Shown here: one piece after another, positions 1 through 5,871 of the stretch
Layout: every line of letters begins with the position of its first letter
How positions within the stretch are numbered: the first letter of the stretch is position 1
Source: Hydrogenovibrio sp. UBA650
GTDB lineage: Bacteria; Pseudomonadota; Gammaproteobacteria; Thiomicrospirales; Thiomicrospiraceae
Reading direction: 5' to 3'
DNA length: 6,647 bases
NCBI GenBank assembly: GCA_002299245.1
Contig: DBOI01000042.1
Coordinates: forward strand, 9,998 to 16,644
The notes under the pieces: model-generated
Told to the model about the DNA's origin: nothing
Database searches by the model: none
What the model saw: the letters and a program-made list of their open reading frames with translations, nothing else
Position numbers and translations under genes: made by a program

Positions 1-861
1 AAAGACCGATCTTTCCTAATCAGTGAAGCGGTACGTGGAGAAGGCGGAATTTTGCGTTTACCAAATGGTGAAGCTTTCATGCAGCACTATGACAAACGCG
101 CAGACCTGGCACCAAGAGATATCGTGGCTCGTGCCATTGATCAAGAGATGAAAAAGCATGGTATTGACTGTGTTTTTCTTGATATTACCCATCAGTCTGC
201 AAGCTATATTAAAAAGCACTTCCCTACCATCTATCAACGTTGTAAAAAAGTCGGTATTGATATTACCAATGAACAGATACCGGTTGTACCTGCAGCTCAT
301 TACACCTGCGGAGGGGTTGTTACAGATCTTGAAGGCAAAACCAGTCTTGAAGGTCTCTATGCAATTGGCGAAACAGCTTATACTGGTTTACATGGTGCCA
401 ACCGCCTGGCAAGTAATTCCCTAGCAGAAGGCTTGGTATTTGCCAAAATGGCCTATCAAAGCATTCACAAAACTCTTCAAACCCAAACCGTAAAACACCA
501 AGATGTTAGGCCTTGGGACACCTCTGGAATCACAGACCCGATGGAGAAGGTATTGGTTAGTCACGACTGGGATGAATTGCGCCGTGTTATGTGGGATTAC
601 GTTGGTATAGTTCGAACCAACAAGCGTCTACAACGAGCTCGACAAAGGGTTAAAAATCTCGAGAAAGAAGTCTATGAATACTTTCGACAACACTCTCTTA
701 ACAGGGATCTTTTAGAGTTAAGAAACCTGGTACAAGTCGCTGAACTAATGATTATAAGCGCGCAGAAACGTAAAGAGAGTCGCGGTCTGCATTTCAACTT
801 AGATCATCCTCAACAGTTTAAAAAACCGAAACCGACTATTATCCAGGCAAAACACAAATAG
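1..861 (+). CDS. nadB: L-aspartate oxidase NadB, C-terminal part (5' end outside window)
   Basis: This flavoenzyme oxidises L-aspartate to iminoaspartate, which NadA condenses with dihydroxyacetone phosphate to quinolinate in de novo NAD synthesis. It acts in the cytosol. The frame is open from base 1, giving 286 visible residues, about half of the roughly 540 usual for the family; the N-terminal FAD-binding part lies to the left. Visible motifs, in order, are SEAVRGEGG near the left edge, with the family's substrate-binding arginine; APRDIVARAID; PAAHYTCGGV (about 289-318), with the active-site histidine; and GLHGANRLASNSL (about 388-420), with a second substrate-contacting arginine. The helical C-terminal domain follows, with MWDYVGIVRT, LLELRNLVQVAEL and RKESRGLHF. 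These blocks separate NadB from the flavoprotein subunits SdhA and FrdA. It ends 18 bp from the stop of the opposing CBS gene, with no hairpin terminator between. No frameshift is seen. Identification is very secure. Confidence 0.97.
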   Translation, partial: KDRSFLISEAVRGEGGILRLPNGEAFMQHYDKRADLAPRDIVARAIDQEMKKHGIDCVFLDITHQSASYIKKHFPTIYQRCKKVGIDITNEQIPVVPAAHYTCGGVVTDLEGKTSLEGLYAIGETAYTGLHGANRLASNSLAEGLVFAKMAYQSIHKTLQTQTVKHQDVRPWDTSGITDPMEKVLVSHDWDELRRVMWDYVGIVRTNKRLQRARQRVKNLEKEVYEYFRQHSLNRDLLELRNLVQVAELMIISAQKRKESRGLHFNLDHPQQFKKPKPTIIQAKHK

Positions 862-879
862 CTTTATAGACAACATTAG

Positions 880-1506
880 TTAGGTATACAGCTCTAAAGG
901 CGGCTCATTCGCCAGGCGGCGCAGCAGATCTGAAGACGTTACAATCCCCTTAAGGTCTTGGTTTTGATCCATAATTAACAGAGCATCTATATCCATTTCG
1001 GTTAGGGCCTGAGCAACATGGCGGATATCTGTATCACTAGAAGTGGTGACTACAATTTCATTCATAGTCTCGGAGACTAGCTCAGGTTTAACTCCTTCAA
1101 GCCGGCCCTGTTTATCAATAATCACTCTACCAAGAATACTTGACTGATTACAGATACCAACCAGCTCACCTCTATCAATCACCGGTAAGTGTTTAATCTG
1201 TTTATCCTGCATGATTTTCCAGGCATTCTCGATGCTCTCGGAACTATTCACGGTAATCACTGGAGAGCTCATTAGTTCAGCAGCTTTTACAATCAGTTTT
1301 CGATCGGTTTTTGAAATGCTTTTATAGGCATTAAGCGCACTGCTATAAGGTGCATTTTGTTCTTGTTTACCAGAATTGACGTCGAGTTGTTTTAGCAAAG
1401 TTTCATCAACCTTGTTAATTCGAGTTGCAGGATCAACCTTAATGGCGGGCAGTTGCTGCACCGAGCCAACAAAACTCTGTCCTTCTGGGCTGTAGACTAT
1501 AAACAT
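880..1506 (-). CDS. Tandem CBS-domain protein (208 aa), probable nucleotide-sensing regulator
   Basis: CBS pairs usually bind adenosyl ligands such as AMP, ATP or S-adenosylmethionine and pass the signal to an attached or partner protein. Here two CBS motifs fill the C-terminal two thirds: CBS1 at about residues 76-128 (AELMSSPVITV, then HLPVIDRGELVGI) and CBS2 at about 145-200 (ETMNEIVVTT, then ALLIMDQNQDLKGIVTSSDL). No catalytic, DNA-binding or membrane domain is attached. The first 70 residues (MFIVYSPEGQSFVGSVQQLP, then a polar linker) match no domain I know; the tail ends in PPLELYT. The ATG start is supported by two consecutive in-frame TGA codons shortly upstream; no strong Shine-Dalgarno lies at the ideal distance, only a GAGAAAG about 13 nt upstream. 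It converges on nadB and diverges from the peroxiredoxin gene. The domain call is secure; ligand and target are unknown. Confidence 0.9.
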   Translation of the reverse strand: MFIVYSPEGQSFVGSVQQLPAIKVDPATRINKVDETLLKQLDVNSGKQEQNAPYSSALNAYKSISKTDRKLIVKAAELMSSPVITVNSSESIENAWKIMQDKQIKHLPVIDRGELVGICNQSSILGRVIIDKQGRLEGVKPELVSETMNEIVVTTSSDTDIRHVAQALTEMDIDALLIMDQNQDLKGIVTSSDLLRRLANEPPLELYT

Positions 1507-1541
1507 CTTAATTCATCACTTTCTCAAATCATTTCAGTAGA

Positions 1542-1667
1542 TTGCAAGCCAATCATAACCGTGCTTCATTGGACTACGATTAGTTTTCAATCATACCAAG
1601 CTTTTATAATTTATCTATCGGCAATAACAGAACAATATTGAAGAAATATCAATCGATTGGCTCGCAA
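1542..1667. repeat. Inverted repeat pair in the CBS/peroxiredoxin intergenic region
   Basis: The left arm TTGCAAGCCAATC (1542-1554) and the right arm GATTGGCTCGCAA (1655-1667) are reverse complements at 12 of 13 positions, about 100 bp apart. A TCAG lies just outside the left arm and its complement CTGA just outside the right, offset by 3-4 bases, which slightly extends the symmetry. The AT-rich interior holds the candidate CBS promoter and no gene. It could be a degenerate MITE, a looping operator pair, or chance. Confidence 0.45.
1590..1598 (-). promoter_or_regulatory. Candidate extended -10 promoter for the CBS gene
   Basis: Read on the minus strand, the sequence is TGG followed by TATGAT, an extended -10 element (TGn plus a 5/6 match to TATAAT). 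No convincing -35 box lies at 16-18 bp, which extended -10 promoters can tolerate. It would give a leader of about 75 nt before the CBS start. This is assigned by pattern only. Confidence 0.3.
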
Positions 1668-1729
1668 ACCCTGAGCAAAACGGTAAGTTCAAAGGCTAGA
1701 TTTTGTCATACAGAATAATCCAACTTAGA

Positions 1730-1735
1730 TATAAT
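1730..1735 (+). promoter_or_regulatory. Candidate -10 box for the peroxiredoxin gene
   Basis: A perfect TATAAT lies 47 bp before the peroxiredoxin ATG. The best -35-like hexamer is TTGTCA at 1703-1708, but the 21 bp spacer is longer than the usual 16-18, so the promoter may need an activator. I found no convincing OxyR-type array of ATAG/CTAT half sites. A second TATAAT at 1605-1610 is much farther away and also lacks a good -35. Confidence 0.4.
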
Positions 1736-1782
1736 ATATTTTTAACCTATGAAAAAACTATACAAAAACAAGGGATATAAAT

Positions 1783-2385
1783 ATGTCAGTATTAGTGACT
1801 AAAAAAGCTCCAGATTTTACTGCTGCGGCTGTTTTGGCTGATGGGTCGATCGTTGATAACTTTAACTTGTCAACACACATTTCTGGAAAACATGCGGTAA
1901 TTTTCTTCTACCCACTGGATTTTACTTTTGTTTGTCCATCGGAAATCCTGGCATTTGACCACCGTGTTGAGCAGTTCAAGCAACTGGGAACCGAAGTTGT
2001 CGGTGTTTCAATCGACTCTCAGTTTACGCACAATGCTTGGCGTAACACCCCTACCGATCAAGGTGGTTTAGGGCCTGTTAAATTCCCTCTAGTTGCCGAT
2101 GTTGGTGGCTGCATTATGGATGCTTACGGCATTCGTCATCCTGACAATGTTGCTCTTCGCGGAGCCTTCTTAATCGACAAAGACGGTATTGTTCGTCACC
2201 AAGTTGTCAACGATCTGCCTCTAGGACGTAATGTCGATGAGATGGTTCGCATGGTAGAAGCTCTTCAGTTCCATGAAGAGGTTGGCGAAGTTTGTCCTGC
2301 CGGTTGGCATAAAGGAGATGAAGGTATGAAAGACACACCAGAAGGTGTTGCCGAATACCTAAGCGAACACTCTAACAAACTATAA
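1783..2385 (+). CDS. Typical 2-Cys peroxiredoxin (AhpC/Prx1 type, 200 aa)
   Basis: This cytosolic thiol peroxidase reduces hydrogen peroxide, organic hydroperoxides and peroxynitrite, and is probably recycled by thioredoxin or an AhpF-like reductase; neither is encoded nearby. The peroxidatic Cys51 lies in FYPLDFTFVCPSE, the PxxxTxxC signature with Pro44 and Thr48; Arg127 (ALRGAFLID) completes the usual active site. The resolving Cys171 lies in GEVCPAGW, making it the dimeric two-cysteine class. A third cysteine, Cys110, is not part of the standard mechanism. A GGLG motif (residues 94-97) is present, and the C-terminal helix reads EYLSEHSNKL. The length is normal. AAGGGA at 1770-1775, 7 nt before the ATG, is a good ribosome binding site. 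It is probably transcribed alone, from the divergent region to the terminator at 2413. The names tsaA or ahpC would both be used, so no symbol is assigned. Confidence 0.96.
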   Translation: MSVLVTKKAPDFTAAAVLADGSIVDNFNLSTHISGKHAVIFFYPLDFTFVCPSEILAFDHRVEQFKQLGTEVVGVSIDSQFTHNAWRNTPTDQGGLGPVKFPLVADVGGCIMDAYGIRHPDNVALRGAFLIDKDGIVRHQVVNDLPLGRNVDEMVRMVEALQFHEEVGEVCPAGWHKGDEGMKDTPEGVAEYLSEHSNKL

Positions 2386-2412
2386 TTATCTAGTTTTTTC
2401 GACTTGCTGATC

Positions 2413-2441
2413 AAAAAGGCCGTTTTTCAACGGCCTTTTTT
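2413..2441 (+). terminator. Intrinsic terminator after the peroxiredoxin gene
   Basis: AAAAAGGCCG (2413-2422) pairs perfectly with CGGCCTTTTT (2431-2440). Two further T-A pairs shorten the loop to TTTC, giving a 12 bp stem that ends in a run of six T. It starts 27 bp after the peroxiredoxin stop and ends 38 bp before ispA. The A-tract on the other side makes it potentially bidirectional, but no opposing gene ends here. Confidence 0.9.
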
Positions 2442-2479
2442 AGTAGTTGAATGACCCCTAATAAATTCAGGAAACAAGT

Positions 2480-3364
2480 TTGAAACAGCAGTTAGAATCC
2501 TATCAGAATCGTGTCAACGCAGCTCTAGAAGAGCGCCTTTCAAAACAGGCAAAACCGACTCCAGAGTGTCCGAAACTTTTTGAAGCTATGCAGTACGCAA
2601 CCTTAAACAAAGGTAAACGCATTCGCCCCGCTCTGGCTTATGCCATTGCAGAAGCTCTAGATATTCCATTGGATAAAGTTGATAGTTTGGCCTGTGCACT
2701 TGAACTGATTCACAGCTATTCGCTGGTACACGATGACTTACCGGCAATGGATGACGATGACTTACGCCGCGGCCAACCAACCACTCACATTAAATATAAT
2801 GAAGCTTACGCAATACTCGTTGGCGATGCTCAACAAACTCTCGCTTTCCAGATAATTGCCGAAGATCCAAAGCTCGATGCCGAAACCAAGGTCAAACTTA
2901 TCATGCTGCTCTCAAAAGCGTGTGGCGCCAATGGCATGATCGGCGGCCAGGTTATAGATATAGACTCAACCGGTATCGAAATCTCACTGCAACAGCTGGA
3001 GACTTTACATCAACTTAAAACTGGCGCCATGATTCAAGCCTCTCTTTTAATGGGCGCTGCTCAATCGACAAAATTCGGTGAACTTAGCCCCCAGATTAAA
3101 TCTCTCGGCAAATATATTGGGCTCGCCTTTCAAGTCCATGATGATATTCTAGATATTGAAGCTGATTCAGAAACTCTTGGAAAACCTCAAGGCAGTGATT
3201 TAGAACTCAACAAATCGACCTACCCAAAACTGTTAGGTCTGAATGAAGCCAAAGATTACCGGGATCAACTAATCACAAAAGCCAAATCAACTCTTAAAGA
3301 GATGAAGCTGGAAAGTAAATTTTTAATTGAGCTGATTGATTACATCGGTAATCGTCACTATTAA
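2480..3364 (+). CDS. ispA: (2E,6E)-farnesyl diphosphate synthase IspA (294 aa)
   Basis: IspA condenses dimethylallyl and geranyl diphosphate with isopentenyl diphosphate to make farnesyl diphosphate, the precursor of undecaprenyl phosphate and the quinone tails. GKRIRP (residues 45-50) contacts the isopentenyl diphosphate. The first Asp-rich motif DDLPAMDDDD (85-94) carries the two-residue insertion of bacterial type II enzymes, and the second is DDILD (221-225). LKTGA (179-183) is also conserved. The residues before the first motif, HSYSLVHDD, match the small-pocket pattern of farnesyl rather than longer-chain synthases. The start is TTG: AGGAAA (2469-2474) sits 5 nt upstream, and the first in-frame ATG would be residue 37, cutting into the conserved fold. 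In many gammaproteobacteria ispA sits between xseB and dxs; neither is here. It follows the peroxiredoxin terminator with no obvious promoter of its own, so read-through or a weak promoter is likely. Confidence 0.95.
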   Translation: MKQQLESYQNRVNAALEERLSKQAKPTPECPKLFEAMQYATLNKGKRIRPALAYAIAEALDIPLDKVDSLACALELIHSYSLVHDDLPAMDDDDLRRGQPTTHIKYNEAYAILVGDAQQTLAFQIIAEDPKLDAETKVKLIMLLSKACGANGMIGGQVIDIDSTGIEISLQQLETLHQLKTGAMIQASLLMGAAQSTKFGELSPQIKSLGKYIGLAFQVHDDILDIEADSETLGKPQGSDLELNKSTYPKLLGLNEAKDYRDQLITKAKSTLKEMKLESKFLIELIDYIGNRHY

Positions 3365-3420
3365 AGTTTAATGATGGCAAGCTATTGTTTTTTGCTCACG
3401 CATTGCCTCTGAGTTTAAGA

Positions 3421-3426
3421 TATAAT
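3421..3426 (+). promoter_or_regulatory. Probable -10 box of the queD promoter
   Basis: A perfect TATAAT lies 55 bp before the queD ATG. No good -35 box sits at 16-18 bp; the TTGCTC (3392-3397) and TTGCCT (3403-3408) hexamers have spacers of 23 and 12 bp. The leader would be about 45-50 nt, too short for a preQ1 aptamer plus expression platform, and I see no preQ1 consensus in it. Confidence 0.45.
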
Positions 3427-3481
3427 CTTTCGCCCTGAATCTGATTTTTTTGTTTGATTTTCATAAGAGAAGAAATAGCTT

Positions 3482-3859
3482 ATGGCACAACAATTTGTTC
3501 TAAAAACCACGCTGGATTTTGCCTCTGCACACCAGTTACACGGCTACCCGGGTGATTGCGCGCAACTTCACGGCCATAACTGGAAAATCGAAGTTCAAGT
3601 TATTGGCCAAAAGCTAAATGATATCGGCATGGTGATTGACTTCAAAGAAATTAAACGTCAGGCAAAAGAAGTTGCCAAGGAACTCGATCACACCTATTTA
3701 AATGACCATCCATATTTTAAAACCAACAACCCAACGGCGGAAAATATGGCGGTTTATCTATATCGAGAAATTGAAAGTCGAATAGCAACTGACTTGGTTA
3801 AAATGCACAGCATTACGGTTTGGGAAAACGAGCGAAACTGCGTCATTTACTCCGAATAG
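3482..3859 (+). CDS. queD: 6-carboxy-5,6,7,8-tetrahydropterin synthase QueD (125 aa)
   Basis: QueD converts 7,8-dihydroneopterin triphosphate to 6-carboxytetrahydropterin, the first committed step to preQ0 and so to queuosine in tRNA. It belongs to the 6-pyruvoyltetrahydropterin synthase fold. The zinc ligands are His17 (FASAHQL), His30 and His32 in CAQLHGHNW. Cys26 completes the CxxxHGH pattern, which marks QueD rather than archaeal PTPS-like variants. The Asp69-His70 pair (LDHTYLND), PTAENMA (84-90) and Glu115 (VWENERN) are the other active-site blocks. The length is typical. AAGAGA at 3465-3470 serves as ribosome binding site, 11 nt before the ATG. No queC, queE or queF is adjacent, so the pathway must be scattered. 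It converges on cheW with 23 bp between stops and no visible terminator. Confidence 0.94.
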   Translation: MAQQFVLKTTLDFASAHQLHGYPGDCAQLHGHNWKIEVQVIGQKLNDIGMVIDFKEIKRQAKEVAKELDHTYLNDHPYFKTNNPTAENMAVYLYREIESRIATDLVKMHSITVWENERNCVIYSE

Positions 3860-3882
3860 GCCTGTTAAAATTACCTGAATAT

Positions 3883-4437
3883 CTATCCATTACCTGTAGG
3901 CATATGGCCCTGCGCCTGATTAACAACATCATCAATCAAACCTTCAGAAGCGAGTTTATCTATATCAACAAGAATCACCATTCGATCTTGCTTTGGATTA
4001 GACTCTGCTGACTGTGTCTGATAACCGGCACCCTGCCCTTGACCCTCTTTAATCGTACTCAGGCCTAGAACATACTGACTTTGCAAAGAACTTGAAATAT
4101 CGGGTGGTGGCTGTAAATCTTTCATATCAAACAGGTGAACGTCAGACACAGCATCGACAACCAGGCCTACGACCCTTTCTCCCTGAGAAGTAAACACATG
4201 AACTACAATGACCACCGTGGTGTTGTCATAACTTGTTTTTAAAGAGAATTTCTCACGCAGATCAATAATCGGTACGATAATTCCGCGCAGATCGACGACA
4301 CCTTTTATGTATGGCGGCACGCTAGGTAGTGGATTTGGTTGTTCCCAACCTCTAATTTCTTGAACCCTTAAAATTTCAACGGCAAATTCTTCCGTTCCAA
4401 TAACGAAAGTTAAAAACTCTTTTTTGCTATCTGACAC
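3883..4437 (-). CDS. cheW: CheW-like chemotaxis adaptor (184 aa) with a Gly/Gln-rich insertion
   Basis: CheW proteins couple chemoreceptors to the kinase CheA at the inner face of the membrane. The CheW fold spans nearly the whole protein: EFLTFVIGTEEFAVEILRVQEI (5-28), then IKGVVDLRGIIVPIIDLR (44-61), the most conserved block, then VVGLVVDAVSDV (89-100) and MVILVDIDKL (153-162). Between the last two, after YVLGLSTIKE, comes a low-complexity polar stretch of about 20 residues (131-151, EGQGQGAGYQTQ and onward), where E. coli CheW has only a short turn. The start is GTG; GGAGA on the minus strand (4444-4448) lies 6 nt upstream. No cheA, cheY or receptor gene is in view, so it stands alone between queD and ygfZ. 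It could be a CheV-like paralogue, but there is no receiver domain. The symbol reflects the family; which signalling array it serves is unknown. Confidence 0.9.
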   Translation of the reverse strand: MSDSKKEFLTFVIGTEEFAVEILRVQEIRGWEQPNPLPSVPPYIKGVVDLRGIIVPIIDLREKFSLKTSYDNTTVVIVVHVFTSQGERVVGLVVDAVSDVHLFDMKDLQPPPDISSSLQSQYVLGLSTIKEGQGQGAGYQTQSAESNPKQDRMVILVDIDKLASEGLIDDVVNQAQGHMPTGNG

Positions 4438-4468
4438 AGGTGATCTCCGTTTGACATCAATTAGCCTT

Positions 4469-4498
4469 ATAATATTGCAATTCGGTATGCTTAATGAA
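4469..4498 (-). promoter_or_regulatory. Weak candidate promoter for the cheW-like gene
   Basis: On the minus strand TTCATT (4493-4498) and TATTAT (4469-4474) are separated by 18 bp and lie upstream of the GTG start. Neither hexamer is strong. The match could be fortuitous in AT-rich sequence; the gene may instead use an alternative sigma factor such as FliA, though I did not find its consensus. Confidence 0.25.
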
Positions 4499-4560
4499 GT
4501 TTAAACCCGAATAGGCGCAGTAAATTACCAAAAACCCATGCAAGAAATAAGCCAAAACAC

Positions 4561-4588
4561 TTGATATTTGGTCTTTAATTATTATGAT
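4561..4588 (+). promoter_or_regulatory. Sigma70-type promoter for ygfZ
   Basis: TTGATA (4561-4566) and TATGAT (4583-4588) are each one base off consensus and are separated by 16 bp. This predicts transcription start near 4595, a leader of about 24 nt, and then AAAGGA (4608-4613) 5 nt before the ATG. It is the best-formed promoter in the window. Confidence 0.65.
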
Positions 4589-4618
4589 CTGCAACCAAAA
4601 GAACAATAAAGGATAAAA

Positions 4619-5704
4619 ATGACATCTGATAGCGCATTAGACTCAAATTGGGCAGAATTTTTACAATCTCAGAATGTACAGTTTGATGAAACTGGCAAAA
4701 TTTCAACTTTTGGTCACGCCGATCTAGAACGTTTTCTGATTAAAAACGGGCCTGTTATAACCAGCCTAACTCACCAAGCGTTGATCAAAGTATCAGGTTC
4801 TGAAGCGGAAACATTTTTACAGTCTCAACTGACAAATGACCTTACTCAAGTCACAGAAACACAGGCGCAGTTTTCTGCTTACTGTGACCCTAAAGGTAAT
4901 GTAATTGCAACATTTTTAGTCTTTAACTATAAAGGCGATTATTACTTGAGCTTTGATGGTTCCATGTCTGATACCGTTATTAAGCGCCTTAAAATGTTTG
5001 TTCTAAGGGCTGATGTGCAGATTGAAGATGTTTCAAACTCAATGATTCAGGTCGGTTTTGCCGGTGAGTTTGGTGATTTGGATGTTCAACGCCAGCTATC
5101 GACCAAGATCAAAGAGATTTTTGAAGCCGGCATGCTTCAAGCTGAAGGCATGGAAGATTGCTATATTATTAAGGTTCCTGGTCCATACCACAAATACTCA
5201 CTTTTTGGGCCAGCGCAACAGATGACAGAAGCCTGGAAAAAACTGCGTGGCAATAGTGATTTAACTAATAATTATGACTGGCAACTACTTGATATCGCTG
5301 CCGGTATTCCAAATATCGAAACTCCTACAACGAATCAGTTTATCCCTCAATCATTAAACCTAGATAAGTTCGAAGCTATTAATTTTAAAAAAGGCTGTTT
5401 CCCAGGCCAGGAAATTATTGCTAGAACTCACTATAGAGGTAAAGTGACCAAGCGCATGCTACGTCTCCACATTGGAGAAGTCGTAAAGCTCACTGCCGGT
5501 GAAGACTTGCTGTTGAAAGACAGTAACGATCGCAAACACAAAATGACCGTTATCAGCTCGGCTGAAGATATTTTTGAAGGCACTTTATGCTTGGCGGTTG
5601 CAAGCTTAAAGCCATTGGAATCTGTAGAAGGTGACCTGATGACAGAGTCAGGAAAAACGGTTTCAATTGAACCTCTGCCGTACAAAATTACTGAAGAAGA
5701 GTAA
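4619..5704 (+). CDS. ygfZ: Folate-binding Fe-S protein factor / tRNA-modifying protein YgfZ (361 aa)
   Basis: YgfZ is a cytosolic tetrahydrofolate-binding protein related to the glycine-cleavage T protein. It is needed for full activity of certain Fe-S enzymes, including MiaB in tRNA thiomethylation. The family signature is KGCFPGQEIIAR (residues 258-269), with the conserved Cys260; many relatives have Tyr-Thr where this has Phe-Pro. Other family blocks are VSGSEAETFLQSQLTND (58-74), YCDPKGN (88-94), IAAGIPNIETPTTNQFIPQ (226-244) and the C-terminal EPLPY (351-355). The protein is about 35 residues longer than the 326-residue E. coli protein, mainly because of a polar N-terminal extension of some 40 residues. 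That extension is probably real, since the promoter and AAAGGA site fit this ATG. It has its own promoter and converges on lysS across the palindromic repeat, which is the only structure able to separate the two. Confidence 0.93.
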   Translation: MTSDSALDSNWAEFLQSQNVQFDETGKISTFGHADLERFLIKNGPVITSLTHQALIKVSGSEAETFLQSQLTNDLTQVTETQAQFSAYCDPKGNVIATFLVFNYKGDYYLSFDGSMSDTVIKRLKMFVLRADVQIEDVSNSMIQVGFAGEFGDLDVQRQLSTKIKEIFEAGMLQAEGMEDCYIIKVPGPYHKYSLFGPAQQMTEAWKKLRGNSDLTNNYDWQLLDIAAGIPNIETPTTNQFIPQSLNLDKFEAINFKKGCFPGQEIIARTHYRGKVTKRMLRLHIGEVVKLTAGEDLLLKDSNDRKHKMTVISSAEDIFEGTLCLAVASLKPLESVEGDLMTESGKTVSIEPLPYKITEEE

Positions 5705-5796
5705 CTTTTAGCAAGAACCCTTCAAGTTATCGTGGTAATTTTGTCAAAAGCTTGAATAATGTGACGAAACGGCCGTGTATTGAGAACCTAAGCGGA

Positions 5797-5814
5797 ATGT
5801 ACATAGAAGTACAT
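5797..5814. repeat. Central hairpin of the palindromic element
   Basis: ATGTAC (5797-5802) and GTACAT (5809-5814) form a perfect 6 bp stem around the loop ATAGAA. The hexamer GTACAT also occurs as a direct repeat 10 bp apart, at 5799-5804 and 5809-5814, one helical turn. It lies close to the centre of the larger palindrome. Confidence 0.6.
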
Positions 5815-5836
5815 GAGCAACGGAAACACAGATAAC

Positions 5837-5850
5837 GGCCTGTGCAGGCC
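5837..5850. repeat. GC-rich hairpin in the right half of the palindromic element
   Basis: GGCCTG (5837-5842) and CAGGCC (5845-5850) are perfect inverted repeats separated by TG; sterically this is a 5 bp stem with a 4-base loop. It competes with the long-range pairing of the same bases to GGCCGT on the left. No T-run follows on either strand, so it is not a standard intrinsic terminator. Confidence 0.55.
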
Positions 5851-5871
5851 ATTAGTCAACTTTTGACGGAA

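Noticed and set aside
1605..1610. A perfect TATAAT on the plus strand as the main peroxiredoxin promoter
   Set aside because: It is about 170 bp from the gene and has no -35 at a proper distance; the TATAAT at 1730 is better placed.
1749..1802. A 17-codon open frame starting ATGAAAAAACTATAC just upstream of the peroxiredoxin and overlapping its start
   Set aside because: There is no ribosome binding site before it, and its codons cover the real Shine-Dalgarno and start of the peroxiredoxin. It is most likely a chance frame in A-rich leader sequence.
3376..3394. Possible intrinsic terminator after ispA (CAAGCTATTG followed by a T-run)
   Set aside because: The stem is only about 3 bp, too weak for an intrinsic terminator despite the T-run.
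3365..3481. Possible preQ1 riboswitch upstream of queD
   Set aside because: The segment after the TATAAT box is under 60 nt and T-rich, and shows neither the preQ1-I hairpin with its A-rich tail nor a following terminator or sequestering helix.
3870..3896. ATTACCTG repeated twice around the queD/cheW junction
   Set aside because: Two 8-mers 19 bp apart, one inside the end of cheW, are too short to support a repeat or attachment site.
4499..4506. GTTTAAAC palindrome between cheW and ygfZ
   Set aside because: An isolated 8 bp palindrome in AT-rich sequence is expected by chance and has no partner sites nearby.
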